The position numbers and the translations under genes are program-made. From NCBI GenBank assembly GCA_000310025.1, contig FN648512.1, positions 103,095-167,094 of the forward strand: 64,000 nt of DNA, in the 5' to 3' direction. Of this stretch, positions 47,001 to 60,368 are shown one piece after another. The stretch is from Ectocarpus siliculosus. Lineage: Eukaryota; Sar; Phaeophyceae; Ectocarpales; Ectocarpaceae. The notes under the pieces are model-generated. The model worked only from the letters and a program-made list of their open reading frames with translations. It had not been told where the DNA came from and did no database searches. Position 1 is the stretch's first letter, and each line of letters starts with the position of its first letter.

Positions 47001-50000
47001 CTCGCCCGGAAGGCAAGGGTCTTTTTGGTCGTACCCTAAGTAATCGTTGAATACTACGATTCGGTTACGTGGGCTCACGTTCGGCGTTCGCTGTGTACAC
47101 ATCTTCCGTGCACCTAATGAACGCGGATTCGTTGAAAACGCTATTGGCTGGAAAGCATTGACATCATCTTGGCCCACTAACGCCGGAGTTGCGGGACCAA
47201 CAGCACTTGAGTTGTGCCGTGAATGCCATCCACTCGCGAAACACTTTGCCACAGCCCCCCAAAAGATAGCTCGAACTCGCACATAAGGTAGAGGGTTGAA
47301 CTCAAGCGTGTTGCATCAGGTTACAGCAGTGGTCTGCTTGAGGCTGCCCTCTCCTCACTGATTTGCCCTCCTCCGCCCAAAAGGCCCAGAACGGCGAAAT
47401 TTGCACCGGCCCCAGGGCGAATAAAATTTCGACCTACTGTAAAGGAACCCCCCTGTAAAGGAACCCCCCCGCGCGCTAGAGTTGGCGTGAGAGGATTTTT
47501 ACAAATCGTTCTCTTGTTGTTTTGTCGCTCGCGCCCGTGCCCAACTAATCAAGGATCCCCGGCCGGGAAGTGCATTTCTCGCGTAGCGACATTTGTTTCA
47601 TACATACGTGCACTTCGATATCACAGATGCGGGTGGTCTGCTGTGCTGAAGAAGTGCAGTAGAAGTACCAAACAACGCCAATAACGAAATGTCTACAAGT
47701 ACCGCCAAGATGGCGGCATGGTCAGTGGCGGCGCAGGTTGTATTTATATCGCCATGTAACCGTGTGCGCGCCAACCAGTTGTTTCTTGGTTTTGCATACG
47801 AGAGTTTCGCGAAAACCTCACGACAGCACAGCAACGTCGCGCCCGAAGTGGGAATCTTTTGGATTCGGACACGACGCTTGCGATCTAAATCTGTTCGGTC
47901 TCTTGAATTTGCAGACCCCCGTGCCAAGTCAAGGCACCGTGTCGGATCAAGCACAAATCACAGCACAGCATTACGTCGCGTTTACCAACGATCCATCCCC
48001 TGTATCGTGCTGAGCAATGAATGACTTTGAAGCGGCGTCAAGTACATGCGAACTAAAGATCACTGACCTCGTGAGAAAGTACCTCGTGCATCGGCTTTGA
48101 GGTTGGCGGCGGGAGGGTAGTCAACAATTTGAAAAACGCACTCCACGGTGCCAATTCTAGCCCAAGGGGGGGGGAGTGGTCGTCGAAAAGAAGGAAACAA
48201 GCACCCCGCAAGGTGCAGTCTCCGTGGGGGACGGACACAAGGTGCCCCCCCCCCCCCCCCCTCTCTTTCTCTTCTACCATGAGCGGAGCGAAACCAGCCG
48301 TATCCTGCGAGCAACCTCACCAACTGACAGAGAATGTATATGAATAACTACGTGCGTTCGAGATCTAAAGAATCCACACACAACATACGTCCCAAACAGC
48401 GACGTACTTGAAGCCTGGCAGACTGCGATGAATTTCAGCGGGTTACGTGCGTTTTGATTATAGCAACGCACGCGGGAAAACTTGAACGAAGGCACCGGGG
48501 ACGCTGTGCCAAGCACATTTAGGTATCTGCTTGACGCCCGTATCAGGCGTTGCAAGTGTACGAAACAGATTTAGTGTTTCCGTTCTTATCTTCTTCGACA
48601 AACCGGGGACCGGCGCGAGGAACGAGCGGGAGGGTAAGCCTGAGACCCAAGAAATCAAGCCGGACACCTTCATGTATGTCAAGCAAGCAAAGCCTGGCGT
48701 GTTTGTGAAACAAGTTCACCGGTCATTAGACTACAGCAGCAGGAGCAACACTCGCAGACGGTCGGCTGCCTGCTACAAGTACTTGTTCAGCAGTAGTGTG
48801 AAGAAAAAATCAGGAGGACCTGGTGTACTTTCTAAAAAAATCTCCATCTGTCCGCACTCGTTGTGTACGCCCTCCGTGATCTCTTCTGTCTTCCTCATAA
48901 GCGTACCTACCTCCCTGAAGCCCATGTGTATATCTCTCATTCTGTGGATATTACCCCCCGTTTCCCGCTCGGGCATGGATAACAACGAAATCCTTCCCTT
49001 GCAGCAGTACTGCTGTTGTATGCATACAGCAATAGCTCCAAGGTCTTTCTTGCAGTTGTCTCAAGCTCCTTTCTTATTTTTCGGACAAACAACTGCTGCT
49101 GCTGTCAACCCAAACCTCCGCCCCGCCTAGTTTAGGCCTACCGCAACATCAATCATCGGTTGGTCTCACCGTTGCACCATGGGCTGCTGCGTTGCTCGGT
49201 ACACCACGTGCCGTTGCGTTGTATGCAATTTGTTATGTGGAATGCTGTACTGCTGCTGTAGGGGAGGAATCAGAGAGTTTGACACAAGAAGACAGAGAGG
49301 ACAAGCGGACCAAGAGAGACAGGAGTCGACGCCTATTCCGACTGCTGGGCCAATCAGCGTGTGTCGGAAAATATTTTCGGGTGTTTTTTTTTTTTTGGTG
49401 CAGGGAGGAGGGACGATTCTAGACCGCCACACGTGAACACGCACCAAGTCACACTTGGTCACACCCCAAAGTCGCACCGCTGTGCTGCCCTAACGCGAAC
49501 CAGCGTACCTTCTGGGCCCCAACCTCGCTACCCCCGACACCCGCAGGGGTACTCTCTTGTTATTTTACGGCTGTGATCTGCGCGTGCTACCTTGAGCTCT
49601 GTTGTCCACCTCAACATTGCCAGTCAGGTGAGTGTTGAATTGTTCTCGTTTTTCGCTGTACACGCTACGTGAGCTGGGGAAGCGTCGTCAGCAGCGACGG
49701 GATGGCCGGAGTAGATAACGCCGCTCTGCTGTTCGTTTGGGGGGGTAGTTTGATAGCACCAGGCCTGTAGCGATGCCTAGGGGCAAGAAGCTTAGCGGCA
49801 TTGTCGTGGGAAAAGCATCATCAGGCGGGAGGCATCAGCGGTTGTGTCATCATCATTCAATATTTCTGCGGCCCTTCGGCATAAATACGTCAACGGTCGA
49901 CAGCCCAGCCTCGAAGCTGGACACTCCTCTACGGTACAAGTATGTAGAAGCGACAGGACAACGGGAGAGCTGCTGACACACCCGAATCTAGTAGTTCCAC

Positions 50001-51278
50001 CAGCCTCTTAAAATGCACCGCCTTGCAGATTGTTTAGTACTGGAAGGTCGTGCGGACAACAAGTTTACTGGGGGTAGGTTGCTGTGCACCCCTCATCTGA
50101 TCCCCGGTGCGTTGCAAGATCAGGACATCAGGTAACACCCCGAAGCGGAGACATCTCCATTATCCTGCATGGTCGCTCGAGCATGTGTCGATTTGCTTGT
50201 AAATCGGCCAGAAACAGGCCTTGGTCGTGTTTGGTGGGCAACGCGTCGGTGGATGATTCGATGTTTACTTGCCCTCGTCCAAGCTATGCCAGCTTCGGCA
50301 AATACGACAGACCAGAGGTTATCTCTGCCTTACTCTTGATATTCCCGAGAGGTCGTATCGTGAACACTCCAGCCATTACCGCGCGGGCCGGTAGGAGGAC
50401 TGCCGACGTTGGGATCAGGATCCTGAGAGGAACAATCCCACAGCAGACGACACACACTTTCTTGTGTGTTGTTAAAGCGATGGTCACAGGTCAAAACCGT
50501 CTGGCTCTCTAGATTGCGGGTTCGAATCTCTCGGTTACAACACCGAGGCGTGAGTAGCCAGCCCATAGACTCTGCATTCAGCAGTTGTCCCAAGTAAAAT
50601 CAAGGAGGTGGAGACTACCGCGTAACGATCGAAGCTAAGCACTGGCGGGGGACAGGTGGATAAAAAATAGGTGCTGTCCCCCTCTTCCTCGTCTGCGACC
50701 TCACCTACTGCGCCAAAACGTTTACGGAAAGGTGTAGACTCCCGCCCAGAATACGTGGGACGAAGCACACACACACGAAATACCCCAGCCCTATGGAACG
50801 TTACGAAGTCAGGGGGAGGCTATATCTTGTGTATCAGGCACGTTTGCATGCGTCCGACCATCAGCATGTGAAGCACGACACAGTACAAGCAGTAAGGGAT
50901 CGCCAGCACCAGAACTCTGCTCTTCCTACATACAATGTATGACGTTGTTGACCTGGGAGAGCGTGCTAGCAGAGCGCGTGTTCACCGCAGAATGCTGTGG
51001 CGTTTTTCGGGCCCCATCATCTGGCGCAGAGTTGCAGGGGGGCTAGCAGACCCGCTAGCTTGTGAGATAAGCGCCCTCGTGACGACTGAGGGAGTGGTGA
51101 GCGGCTGTAGAGCATGTGGTCATTCCCGCAAGCTGGGCTCATATCAATGCAGCGTAGTTACCGTGAGGAGTGGCGAAACAACTGTTCAACCTTTAGCCCT
51201 CTCTATTTATCTACTTGCTGTCTGTCGATGGATTATTTCCCCCGCTGTCTTTGCCATGCTCCTTTCGATGTCACAGGC
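44070..51278. other. Long gene-poor interval
   Basis: About 7.2 kb between the start codons of the NB-ARC-TPR gene (minus) and the bromodomain gene (plus), so it must include both promoters. Frames of 130-200 codons occur on both strands (for example 46743-47282 minus, 48531-49130 plus) but overlap one another and show no domain motif I trust. Small features: a C-run at 48247-48262, a duplicated TAAAGGAACCCCCC word near 47441-47470, and a tRNA-like relic near 50.5 kb. Confidence 0.4.
50478..50545 (+). pseudogene. tRNA-like relic (possibly arginine tRNA-derived)
   Basis: The stretch contains CGTCTGGCTCTCTAGATTGC followed by GGGTTCGAATCTC, which resembles the anticodon arm and box B of a tRNA-Arg. 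The D arm and acceptor stem do not pair and the T stem is imperfect. It could be a decayed tRNA gene or the head of an old SINE. Confidence 0.25.
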
Positions 51279-54200
51279 ATGGCGTCCAATGTCTTCCCCG
51301 GCGGCAACTCCTCGTGGGGAAGCAAACACCTCCCGCTCAGTCCTGCAGCACTGGTTGGTGCGCCAGAGTCAACGCCACCTCAAGTCTCTAACGAAGGCTC
51401 CGAGAGTGGCGCGAAAAGTGGGCGGAGCATTGCGCCGAACGCTCCTGGCACAACGGCAGCAGCCGCGGCGGTCGGGAACAATCGCCATGGACAGCACCCC
51501 CTGTATCTCCAACCCCTCAACCCCTTTCATCCCCTGGCTGGGGCTGGCGCCGGTTTGCTGCATGGGAAGAGCGGCGATGACGGTCGTGGCGTTGGAGATG
51601 TGGGGCTCAAGCACCCTGATGCCTTGAAGATGATATTGCTTGAGGCGGAGATCACCAACGCGCGATCGCATAATTTGCACCTCCACCATCACGTGGCTTT
51701 CTTGGAGACTCAGATGAGCGGCCAGCTGGGCCTCATCGCCGTTCTGCACAACAAGATCAGGGCCTTAGAGGCCGACCTGAAGTCAGCCAAAGCAGCTACT
51801 ATTGCGGTTGGGGCGACGCCAAATACCTCCAATCCAACAGCAACTTCCTGCGACTCGGCCGACGCATGCCCACCTCAGCCGTCAAACCCGGTACCAGCGG
51901 AGGAGCTTGTTCAGCATCGGGCGGCGCGTCCTGATCCCGAAAAAGAAGGCACCGCTGGGAAGTACGCCTTGTGTGATCTCCGCCCGCACGACGGTTACCG
52001 AGCAACAGCTGCGGAATCGGATAGGCATGGAGGGAGCGACGTGGCGGCACCAGTGAGCGCTGAAGTGGCGCAGAGAACCGTGGCAGCGCCTCTTACGTTG
52101 TCCCCGCAGAACGAAGAAGATTCTGCTGTAGAAAGTTTCCCACGTGCGGCTGAAGCGAAGCTAGCCCCTTCTGCGGACCCTCCGGCGCCAGGATCTCCTT
52201 CCTCGGCACTTGCTGCAGCCGCCGTCCATCAAGCCGAGAGTGTGGGTGGCGAAAACGATGGTTCTATTGCCGCGGCCCCAACAACGCCACGACATTCGTT
52301 GAGGGATTTCTGGGCCGACAGCGGCAGCAACGACATCGACAACTCTCCCCCGTCCAGCAACACGAGGAACAAACGCCACCAAGGTGAGCCTCCACCGCTC
52401 GTGGCAGGATGGAACCCAACTCGATACCGCCAGATTGCACCCTGTGCATGACGCCGCTTGAACCATCCGTTGCCGTGCTGTTGTGTTCAAGTTTTAAGAT
52501 CCATCCTATGCCAGAACCGTCTAGTATTCGTACTGGCCCAACTGACGCGCACGTCTGCCGTGGTCGCAGGCTGACCACCTTTCATCGGGTTACGCAAAAT
52601 CAAGGAGGCGTGAAGAACCCAAACCAAGTCTTCATTCGCAATGGTTACGCTGGTGTGCGGATTCCGCAATATCTATATTGCCCGTTCTTGTTTTCGCGGA
52701 ACGTGATGGACCAACGCACATTTCCACGCTTGTCTGCCACGGCGTACGTAGTTGCATATCTTGGACCGGCCTGGTACACGCAGGTTGTTCATTTCCTGGA
52801 ACACAGAGTCCCGTCCCAACCTTATCGTGACAATGCTCCCGTTTGGACTAAAGGAGGGTGTTTGTTACTAGAGACCAAACGCTGCTGCTCACGGGCGGAT
52901 GTTTCGTGGATTCCCTTCTTCGGAAAGTCGTGTTGTTGGTTACTATGAGTTCCGGGCACCAATCCGAAAATAATTTCATGAGCCCCCGGTGTTGTTTCAG
53001 TGTTTCGAGCTTCTACAGTGTTCGATTGTCTCGGCGTATTTCGGCCCACATGTATCGTGGCGTGGACAAGACGTTCGGCGTTGGGGTCCATAGTTTTTCG
53101 AAGTTCCAATGCGAGGCCGTTTTATTTTCTGTGCACGTGTCTCCTTCGTGAAGGCATATGCCTTTTATTTTTTCATTTAGTAAATCTCGGGCTTCTTCGC
53201 ACTTTATACTCCATCCTCCGGGTTGCAGCTGTGGACATAACTTGTTGCGTTGGCGTTGGCTGCCGCGCCCTTAAACTACCTCGCTGGACTGTATTATCCC
53301 AAGAAGCGGTGTTTGACGGGGGGCGGTGGACGTCGGAGGCAGGAAAACACCATTTCGCAAACCTTCCCGTCCTGACTCGTTTGTCTGTGTGCTGTGCTGG
53401 ATTGTTGCCGCTTGTCCCAACAGCAGCGCAGCAGGAGAAGCAGGAAGCACCTTTGCCATTAGCCCTGCAGGACGGGAAACCATCTGAGCCCTTGCAAACA
53501 GCAGCGGTCGACACGGATGTAACGCCTGCCTCGCAAGAGGGGAAAAGTTCTCCTACTGGAAACAGTGGCCCAGCCGCGGCTGAGTCCCTATCCCCGGCTG
53601 AGCCGCAGGCAGTGCTTCTGCCGGTACTGCGACAGATCACGGAAGGCAGGGAAGGTGCGGAGGACAGAAGCAGCCACTTGATGGACTGTGCTTCCTGCCA
53701 GCACAGTTTGCCGGAGGGTGATCCGATCGGTCGGTGCGAGCGATGCCCGCGCAGCTTTTGCTCGCAGTGCCTGGAGCGCGGCCTGGTTGAGCAAGGCGTG
53801 GAGCTAGAGGCGTTGGGCCAGGATTGTCGCAGTCTGCTGAATGGTAAGCAAGGCGACATTTCCATCGCCCGGTGCCCGGAGTGCTTTCGCGGCAAAGATA
53901 ACGAGTTCGCTCCACCACCGCCGGGAGGCGCGCCGATGGACCACCTCCTGAGCGAGCTGCTTCGGCACGACCTGTCGCTCTGCTTCCGTGAGCCCGTTGA
54001 CATAGTCAAGCACCCGGACTACGTGGAATCGATCGGGCGTAACGCCATGATGGACCTGGGAACAATGCTAAGCAAGCTCCAGGGCAAGAGATACCCTCGG
54101 CGTCGGGGCCCCGGGCAGTTTCAGGAGGATCTGAACAGGATCTGGAGAAACTGCCGCAGGTTCGCTGGGTGCGACGAGCTCGGGCGGCCACACTACGGCA

Positions 54201-55066
54201 ATACCGTGCCGGGCATAGTGCGATGCGCCCTCACCTTGGAGGCCATGTCCGACAAGTTCATCTCTTCGTACATGTCCGACAACCAAGAGACTGCAGCGTG
54301 GCAGGTAAACATGCCCGTCTATTTCATTCGCAGTGTTTAAGTCGTCTTCTGGCCTGGGGCACAGAAGTCAATCAATACTGTACCCCCGCCTCCCAACCCC
54401 AATAGTGCTTTGACGGGCTTAATCCGGGTTTTGTGAATCGCTGTTTGTTCCCGACCTATGTTGGACGCTCTTTTCGGGGCACCTAGGCCTGATTGCCGAT
54501 ATCGCTCGTTTTCCTCTTCCCCCCCCCGCCACACCCTGCAGGAGTCTACGTGGGATTTCCACCGGCAAAGGCAAGAACGGGAAAACGCGGAAGCCAGGCG
54601 CAAGCAGCTCGGGCATCCGGACGTTGATGGTGGCAAAGAGGAGCTGAAGCCACTCGCCCCTGGCGGTGGCGACATGCGGCTCGTTGCAGCTGTCCAACAT
54701 AATTCCAGTGAAACCGACTCGGAACAGAAGTGCAACATGCAAGAAAAAGAAAGCCTGGCAGGCGAAAGCGCGGGACGTGCGTCAACGGCGGCTTCGCAGC
54801 AGTCAGCGAACGAGATCGTCGCTTCAGTAGGTTGTAAAAGAAGCGCATCGAAGTTGGCAGCGGTGGCAGAAGAAGGAAGCGTACAGCACCGGCGATCCCG
54901 AAGAGCTGCAAGCATTTCTTTGGAATCTACTGCCACGAGTCTCGGGGGGGGGGATCCCCCTACGCCAAGAGTCACGCGCCGTCCAGCGGGCAAAATGCAA
55001 CGTCATCAACCGCCTTGGAGCCCCCTCGATAAGTTGTGCGATCTAGCAACCGCGTTCCAGAAATAG
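51279..55066 (+). CDS. PHD-like zinc finger plus bromodomain protein, 3 exons
   Basis: Nuclear chromatin reader; bromodomains bind acetyl-lysine. Exons: 51279-52383, 53424-54304, 54542-55066 (about 836 aa; phases 1 and 0). Exon 1 starts MASNVFPGG just after a possible acceptor, is Ala/Pro-rich, and holds a coiled-coil-like stretch (LKMILLEAEITNARSHNLHL). Exon 2 has a zinc finger from about residue 457 with CASC, CERC, FCSQC and CPEC. The bromodomain follows at about 545-655, with LSLCFREPVDIVKHPDYV, MDLGTMLSKLQ and an Asn-containing helix (FQEDLNRIWRNCRRFAG). Exon 3 is charged, with KRSASKL and a basic segment before the stop. The fifth zinc ligand is Cys, not the His of a classical PHD finger. 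Placing exon 1 in this gene rests on a fitting phase-1 junction, and an extra 5' exon is possible. Confidence 0.85.
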
Positions 55067-57397
55067 ATCTATCGAACATAACGTGTTCGTTGGTTATACC
55101 TTGATCGTTGTGGGCCATATTTGGCCACCCCTAACCAGTTTGGTGTATATTCGTGGTGTAGCCATTGTTGTGAACCTGGTATGTCGTAGATGGTAAATTG
55201 TTTGCGCCCGTACAAGGTTTGTCGAGTCGCGTCCGGGCTGTGTACGTAGTCATGAACAGAACAAGTATGCATGCGACAGACCGCGGCGCTTTTTTTACGC
55301 TTGATCTGCCAAGCATTGATGTTGTTAAGGTGACGGCGGTGATGTCCAACCCGCGATAGGTGGTGATGAATGGTTATCAGGGAGATGTTAATTGTGGTCG
55401 ATCGATATGAACGAGTCAGGTCAGGCGGTAGGGTGGACTGCGCGCACACCGGCCATTCATGTTGGTTGTTGGAGAGATTTCGGCATGTGACATACGGCCA
55501 TTGTACACGTTGGAGTATTGTTTTTGTAGCTTGTGGTCGAAGAGAGGGTTCAAAGAACGCTGTATCATGCCCAATTATAAAAGATTCTTGTTTGCAAGGG
55601 AGGATAACCAACGTTTGGTTGAAGTTGTAAGTTTGCCTGTACACAGGCGCATGTTGTCCAGGGTGCGCCTGCGGTTTAGTTCGACGTGATTGTACAGCAA
55701 CTGCTGCCAAACAAGAGAACAGTTTCGGCGGGAGAATCACGTGACTGGGTCCGGCGCATCTCCCCTATACGTCTCAGCAGCCCGACCCAATCCATACACC
55801 ATAAATATATATTTTGTGTTCATCGTAGCTTTGGTGTTGTCGACGGGGGAAAAGGAAACACGACGAGAGCTCTGCAGCCGATAAAGTCAAAGTTGTTGTG
55901 ACCGGCGGGAACCGCGGATGGAGTCTAGTGCGGGCATTGGTCCCCTGTAGCAGGACGTGCTTGGTTTCCTGCACTCCCGAGTATTGTACGTAGTGTTTGT
56001 GTGTCGGAGTAACCACAACGTCCTTGGGATCTTGTTTGGCTTTGTCGTTTTTATTCGGGTTTCGGCGTACTCTTACGAAGTAGGCGGTTGATTGTGATGT
56101 TTGGGTGAGGCTGTTGAGGAAATCGGTTGACAGAGTGTAAGTCCCTTCCCACGGGAAGACAGTGCGCCTGAGTGGCGATGAGAGGTTCGACAGGAATAAA
56201 CAAAGGAGAATAGCCCCAAATCGAGAGTTGTTGTGAATAATAGTTTTTTTTTGTACGAGACACTCACCTCCGTCGATCAGTATCCATCCGTGGTCGTAGG
56301 TTCGTGATATGCAGATGACGGGCGATCGTCGCACTTTTCATCTTAAGAAAAAACTCAAGCAGCACGCGATTGACCGTTGACGTTTCCTTGCGGGTTTACG
56401 CAAACGAGGCTCTGTGCAACTGCCTGGGGAACACACGATACTTTCGAGGTGCCTCGAAGGACGGCATTCATAGCGGAGAAACTCTTTTATCAAGACGACG
56501 ACGTTCGATTATTGCAACACCAAGGGTCTCGAATTATCAACGATTGTAAGAGACGGAAATGAGTGAGGCTGGAGTTATCAGGTGACTGACAGGGCAGCCA
56601 ACCCTCTCGAAGAGTCTACTGAGGGTGAAATAAAACTCATCGTGAGAGATCTCGCTGTTGCTGCCTTGAACGTTTCACTCCGTGTGTCAAGACGGAAACA
56701 ACAGCAAGTTCCCACAGACCAAGCGCGGACAGCGTGTTCCTTGGTCGAGATCGAACGGGAGCTTGGGCCGTGGTTGTTGTGGACCCAGCGTCCAGACGGA
56801 GCATCAATGCGTTCGGAAGCCGCCAGCGGTGTTCCTGCTGGGGACGAGAATCACTTGACTCAAGTTCGTCAACGCACCTCGTTCACGGAAAGCTTCTGTT
56901 TAAATGCCCCCTTTTCTATAGCTACTGAGGATGAAGACTGGAACTTCACCTCCCCAACCTATGTAAAAAAGCATCTCCAATGTACCAATGTATTCAAAGA
57001 TAAGACCAACGTTGTGGCCGCGTGCCTACCCTGACCGCACGAACCTCTAAGTAGACACAAGTTCTCCACAGAGCAAAGGTACCCGCTCCCCAACGCGAAA
57101 GTTCCCTCAGTTCGGGACAAGCAACGGCCAACCCAAACGCTCACACGGGTCCCCAAAAGCCCACATCCGGAATAAAACAGTCCTTCCCACGATCAGATCA
57201 TACAAAACACTTGGAAAACGCAAGCCTAGTCTGCATTTTGTTGACGTTTAGTTTTGCGGAACGGGCTTTTCGTGACGCAGACTGGAATCAGCGAGGGGAA
57301 AAAAAAACAATCCACACAAGGGTCGCCCATCAGCGAAAGTCACTACTCACGCATTCACTCAAAGTGATGTCACATGCAGGTGGGTGTTCGCGCTACA
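55067..57397. other. Region between convergent genes, unassigned
   Basis: Lies between the 3' ends of the bromodomain gene (plus) and the Maf gene (minus). Minus-strand frames of 223 codons (55740-55069) and 186 codons (56334-55774), and a plus-strand frame of 150 codons (56582-57034), have no motif I recognise. The first probably overlaps the 3' UTR of the bromodomain gene. Confidence 0.35.
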
Positions 57398-59131
57398 TCA
57401 TGCCTTCCCGTCTCGGATGACCTCTGCTAAACGTCTCGAGAAGGCGTGCATCGGGAACCCCATCACGTTAAAGTAGCACCTGTGAAGACAGGCGCAGAAG
57501 GCAAGAGCGGAGGGGTCTGTGAAGTTGAGCCAATCATCCATGATTCATAATCCGTGCGTGAATCATGCAAGACCTTCTAACCGCTACGCAAACGTTGACG
57601 CACCACACTTGAAAAAAAAATCACTTCATATGCCCACTCACCCGTCCACCTTGCGCACGAATTGTCCACCTTCCCCCTGTATGCCGTATGACCCAGACTT
57701 GTCCATCGGCTCTCGTGTCCTGCGTCAGCGTTTCATCGATACAACAGCATGATGGGCGAACGTAACATGGCCATCTCATTCTGAACGCGAGCTTGACAGT
57801 GTATGGACCGCAGCGTGAGTGTTTCATGACAGTGAACCAGTGTATCCAACACAGCTCGGTCCCTTGCCAACACACTTGAACATAAAGACGTTGCAAAAGT
57901 CAAAACGCCGTTCATTCGGACGGCTTAATTGCTCACCGAATATAAGCGCGAATCTCCTCGGCCGATAGTGCCGTGAAGAGCACTTGGGTCGTCTCGCAAA
58001 AGCTCACCGCCGCTTTGTCCTTGCCCAGTTTGCTGGTAAAAATGCTTACGCCCGAGTGCACCAGGTGTCGTCGACCGCTCAAAGAGCTGAGCATCGAGAA
58101 CGCGTGCTCATCATCCCTCGGCTTCTCTAGGATAACGCCGTCCAACTGGTAATGAAAAGCACAAGATTGCAATAGTAAAACCATTTGGATACCACGCAAG
58201 AGTACACTACGGAGATAGATGTTTCAAAGAGCATTGCCAGAAAACCACCGAGGACAGCACCATCGAGCGGTCCTATTCGACCACTACTGCTGTTCCGTTA
58301 CAACTGCTGCTGTAGGCATCATCCTACACCCGGTTACAAGCGATGACAGCTCTCACATCAACAATTGTGTCCGATCCCACCACCACGATGGGCTCTGCTC
58401 CCTCGCCTTCTGCATCCAGCAACGCGCGACTTGCCACCTGTTTCAGCAAGCGAAACGAACAAGTGTTTTTTTCCAACTTTCACCGCGCCAAGAGTGCGGT
58501 ACAGCCATGCGATGCTCCCTCATCCCGCTTGGTTCCTGCGTTGCTCTTACTTGCCAAGCCGCTCTTACCCGCACCAAGGCTCAAAATCCTCGTCAAGTCA
58601 CTGCGTGGAACAACCACCGCATGCTGTGCACGCACGACGTGCGGTTCGACTGACTGCTGTGATGCACGGAGATTAGAGAGGTCGTGATGCTACCGGCACA
58701 GCGGTCGCTTTTCTATGTGCGCTTTTCTATGTGGGTCAGAGCGGAGTCGCAATCCCCCTCTTCAGGGATTCATGCAACGTCTCAACTTACAACGTTTTTT
58801 TTTGTGCTCTCCTCCCCCCGTCGTACCGTTTGTGCATACCTCTCTCGCTTTGCCTTCTGCGTTGGCAATCGCATAGTCCCTGGGGTCCTTGAAAGATGAC
58901 TTGTCCAGATTCTCCTCAAACTCGGAGACGACCACACGAACGCGATCCTGCGGAACAATCACCCGCATACCGACCCGTGCAGGGCAGTTGAGGTTGGCTG
59001 CAAGCACCTAAGGAGCGCGGACAAGTGTCGAATGAGAGAAGCCTTGTTGTTCTTACCGCCAGTCCCATCATGCCCACGATCTCCAGGCGTCTTGGACTCT
59101 GGCTGGCGAGCACCAGGTCACACTTGGACAT
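57398..59131 (-). CDS. Maf-family nucleoside triphosphate pyrophosphatase, 6 exons
   Basis: Hydrolyses non-canonical or methylated nucleoside triphosphates to the monophosphate and pyrophosphate, a house-cleaning role. Exons: 59131-59057, 58947-58840, 58437-58357, 58145-57937, 57719-57642, 57479-57398 (210 aa, typical for Maf; phases 0,0,0,2,2). Exon 1 starts MSKCDLVLASQSPRRLEI with the Maf phosphate-binding SxxPRR motif. Exon 2 has SEFEENLDKSSF and YAIANAEGKA. Exon 3 ends VVVGSDTIVD with the catalytic Asp. Exon 4 has ILEKPRD, LSGRRHLVHSGVSIF and LSAEEIRAYI. Exon 5 has EPMDKSGSYGIQGEGG. Exon 6 reads GCYFNVMGFPMHAF before TGA. All family blocks are present and in order, so the model is firm. 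Exon 4 lacks any added C-terminal methyltransferase, so this is a stand-alone Maf rather than an ASMTL fusion. Confidence 0.9.
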
Positions 59132-60368
59132 GAAGTCACCTTGGGCGAGCAGTGTCCCTCCTGCTGTTGTGGCCACGTCGGCAGCCGCGGCAGGCGGCCT
59201 CGCCTGAGCGCTACAGGAGGCATGGGAACGGAGGAGGCAACATCACGCGGCGTTACACACATTCGCGATGCCATTTTAGAACGAAAGCACGCACATATAA
59301 GTGGAAGAATTCCAGGTACGAATCTTGAGATGGCGGCGTAGGCATGGTTCCCCGCACACAACCACAGCCTCGCGGAAAACGTCAAGGTCTGCCGGATGAT
59401 GGCAGATGGTGTGATGGACCACAGCCTTGTAGACTAGGAAAGTGCAACGCTGCATCGGGTGCAAGCTACTGCTGTAGCTCGTAGCACCCGAGCCACCAGG
59501 AGGCTTATTGATCCCTTAACACACCAATAAGTACGTCATCGCCAACGGTGATGGAACGTAGGATGATGGTGTGCCAGGTAGACTCGAGGCTACAAGTATA
59601 AAGGGAAGAGACAGCGAAGGCGGCGGCGGCGGGACCCTCGCGCTCAATCCTCGAAGCTCCGGCAACCGAAGCGGTCACAGGGAACGGCCCATTCGTCTCT
59701 ACCAGCAGCACGTAGCTGCAACCGCCTCCCCAGCACCGGCTCTTCTGTGCTACGGTGTTCGTGAACGACCTTACAGCAGTAGATCGCGAAGGCACCTCCC
59801 CCCATGCACTGCTCCGCAAAGTCAACATATCCACGCCACTCATGAGAGCACCCGCTGACCTTGTCATTCTGAAAACTGACGAACTCCTGGCCGCTACGCG
59901 CGGAGACGCAGTGGATCTCAAAAAAGCTCGGCTCTCCCTTCCCAGCAGTATCGCTGCCGCTGCTGCCCTGAGCGCAACGGGCACCATGGGAATTTCAATT
60001 TCAAACGAGGCAATGTAGGCATCATCGACCGCCGCGTGGTGCGGCGCAATTCCGATGCATCCATGAATCGGCGGCGCCCCTGCCAATACGCCCCCCTGCA
60101 CACCGCATCATCGTCGTGTACGGCAGTGTCACGGGCCGGGCACCGTAGGACAGCAGCAGTGTTGTTCCTGCCGCAAACAAGACCAACCCTGCCACACGTG
60201 CGTCACAAGACCCAATCAGGGGAGGAGATAGTCTCGAACGGTGTTTGCAAGCCTTCACGCCGGCCTTGCGCTCGAAACGCACCCGCCAGGTTGTGGCTCG
60301 TGGTAGGTCTACGGCTGTCACATTAGCGTGATTTATTCGTGAACGCAACGTAGCCAAATAGCAGCACC
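59132..60368. other. Divergent intergenic region with an ambiguous frame
   Basis: Separates the start of the Maf gene (minus) from the PDH E2 gene (plus). A plus-strand frame near 59780-60018 looks coding (NISTPLMRAPADLVILKTDE, then SLPSSIAAAAALSATG) and ends in TAG. A 198-codon minus-strand frame covers the same bases. I cannot decide which, if either, is translated; an additional small gene here is possible. Confidence 0.3.

Noticed and set aside
46743-47282. Minus-strand frame of 179 codons in the gene-poor interval
   Set aside because: No recognisable motif and overlapped by comparable frames on the other strand.
48773-48985. Minus-strand coiled-coil frame (GFREVGTLMRKTEEITEG) reminiscent of a SNARE helix
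   Set aside because: Single short frame, no membrane anchor, no supporting exons nearby.
55069-55740. Minus-strand frame of 223 codons
   Set aside because: No domain or splice context; it abuts the 3' end of the bromodomain gene and probably covers its 3' UTR.
56734-56928. Possible NADH pyrophosphatase/Nudix N-terminus (VFLGRDRTGAWAVVVV)
   Set aside because: Only a short similarity; no Nudix box or zinc motif follows before the convergent Maf gene.
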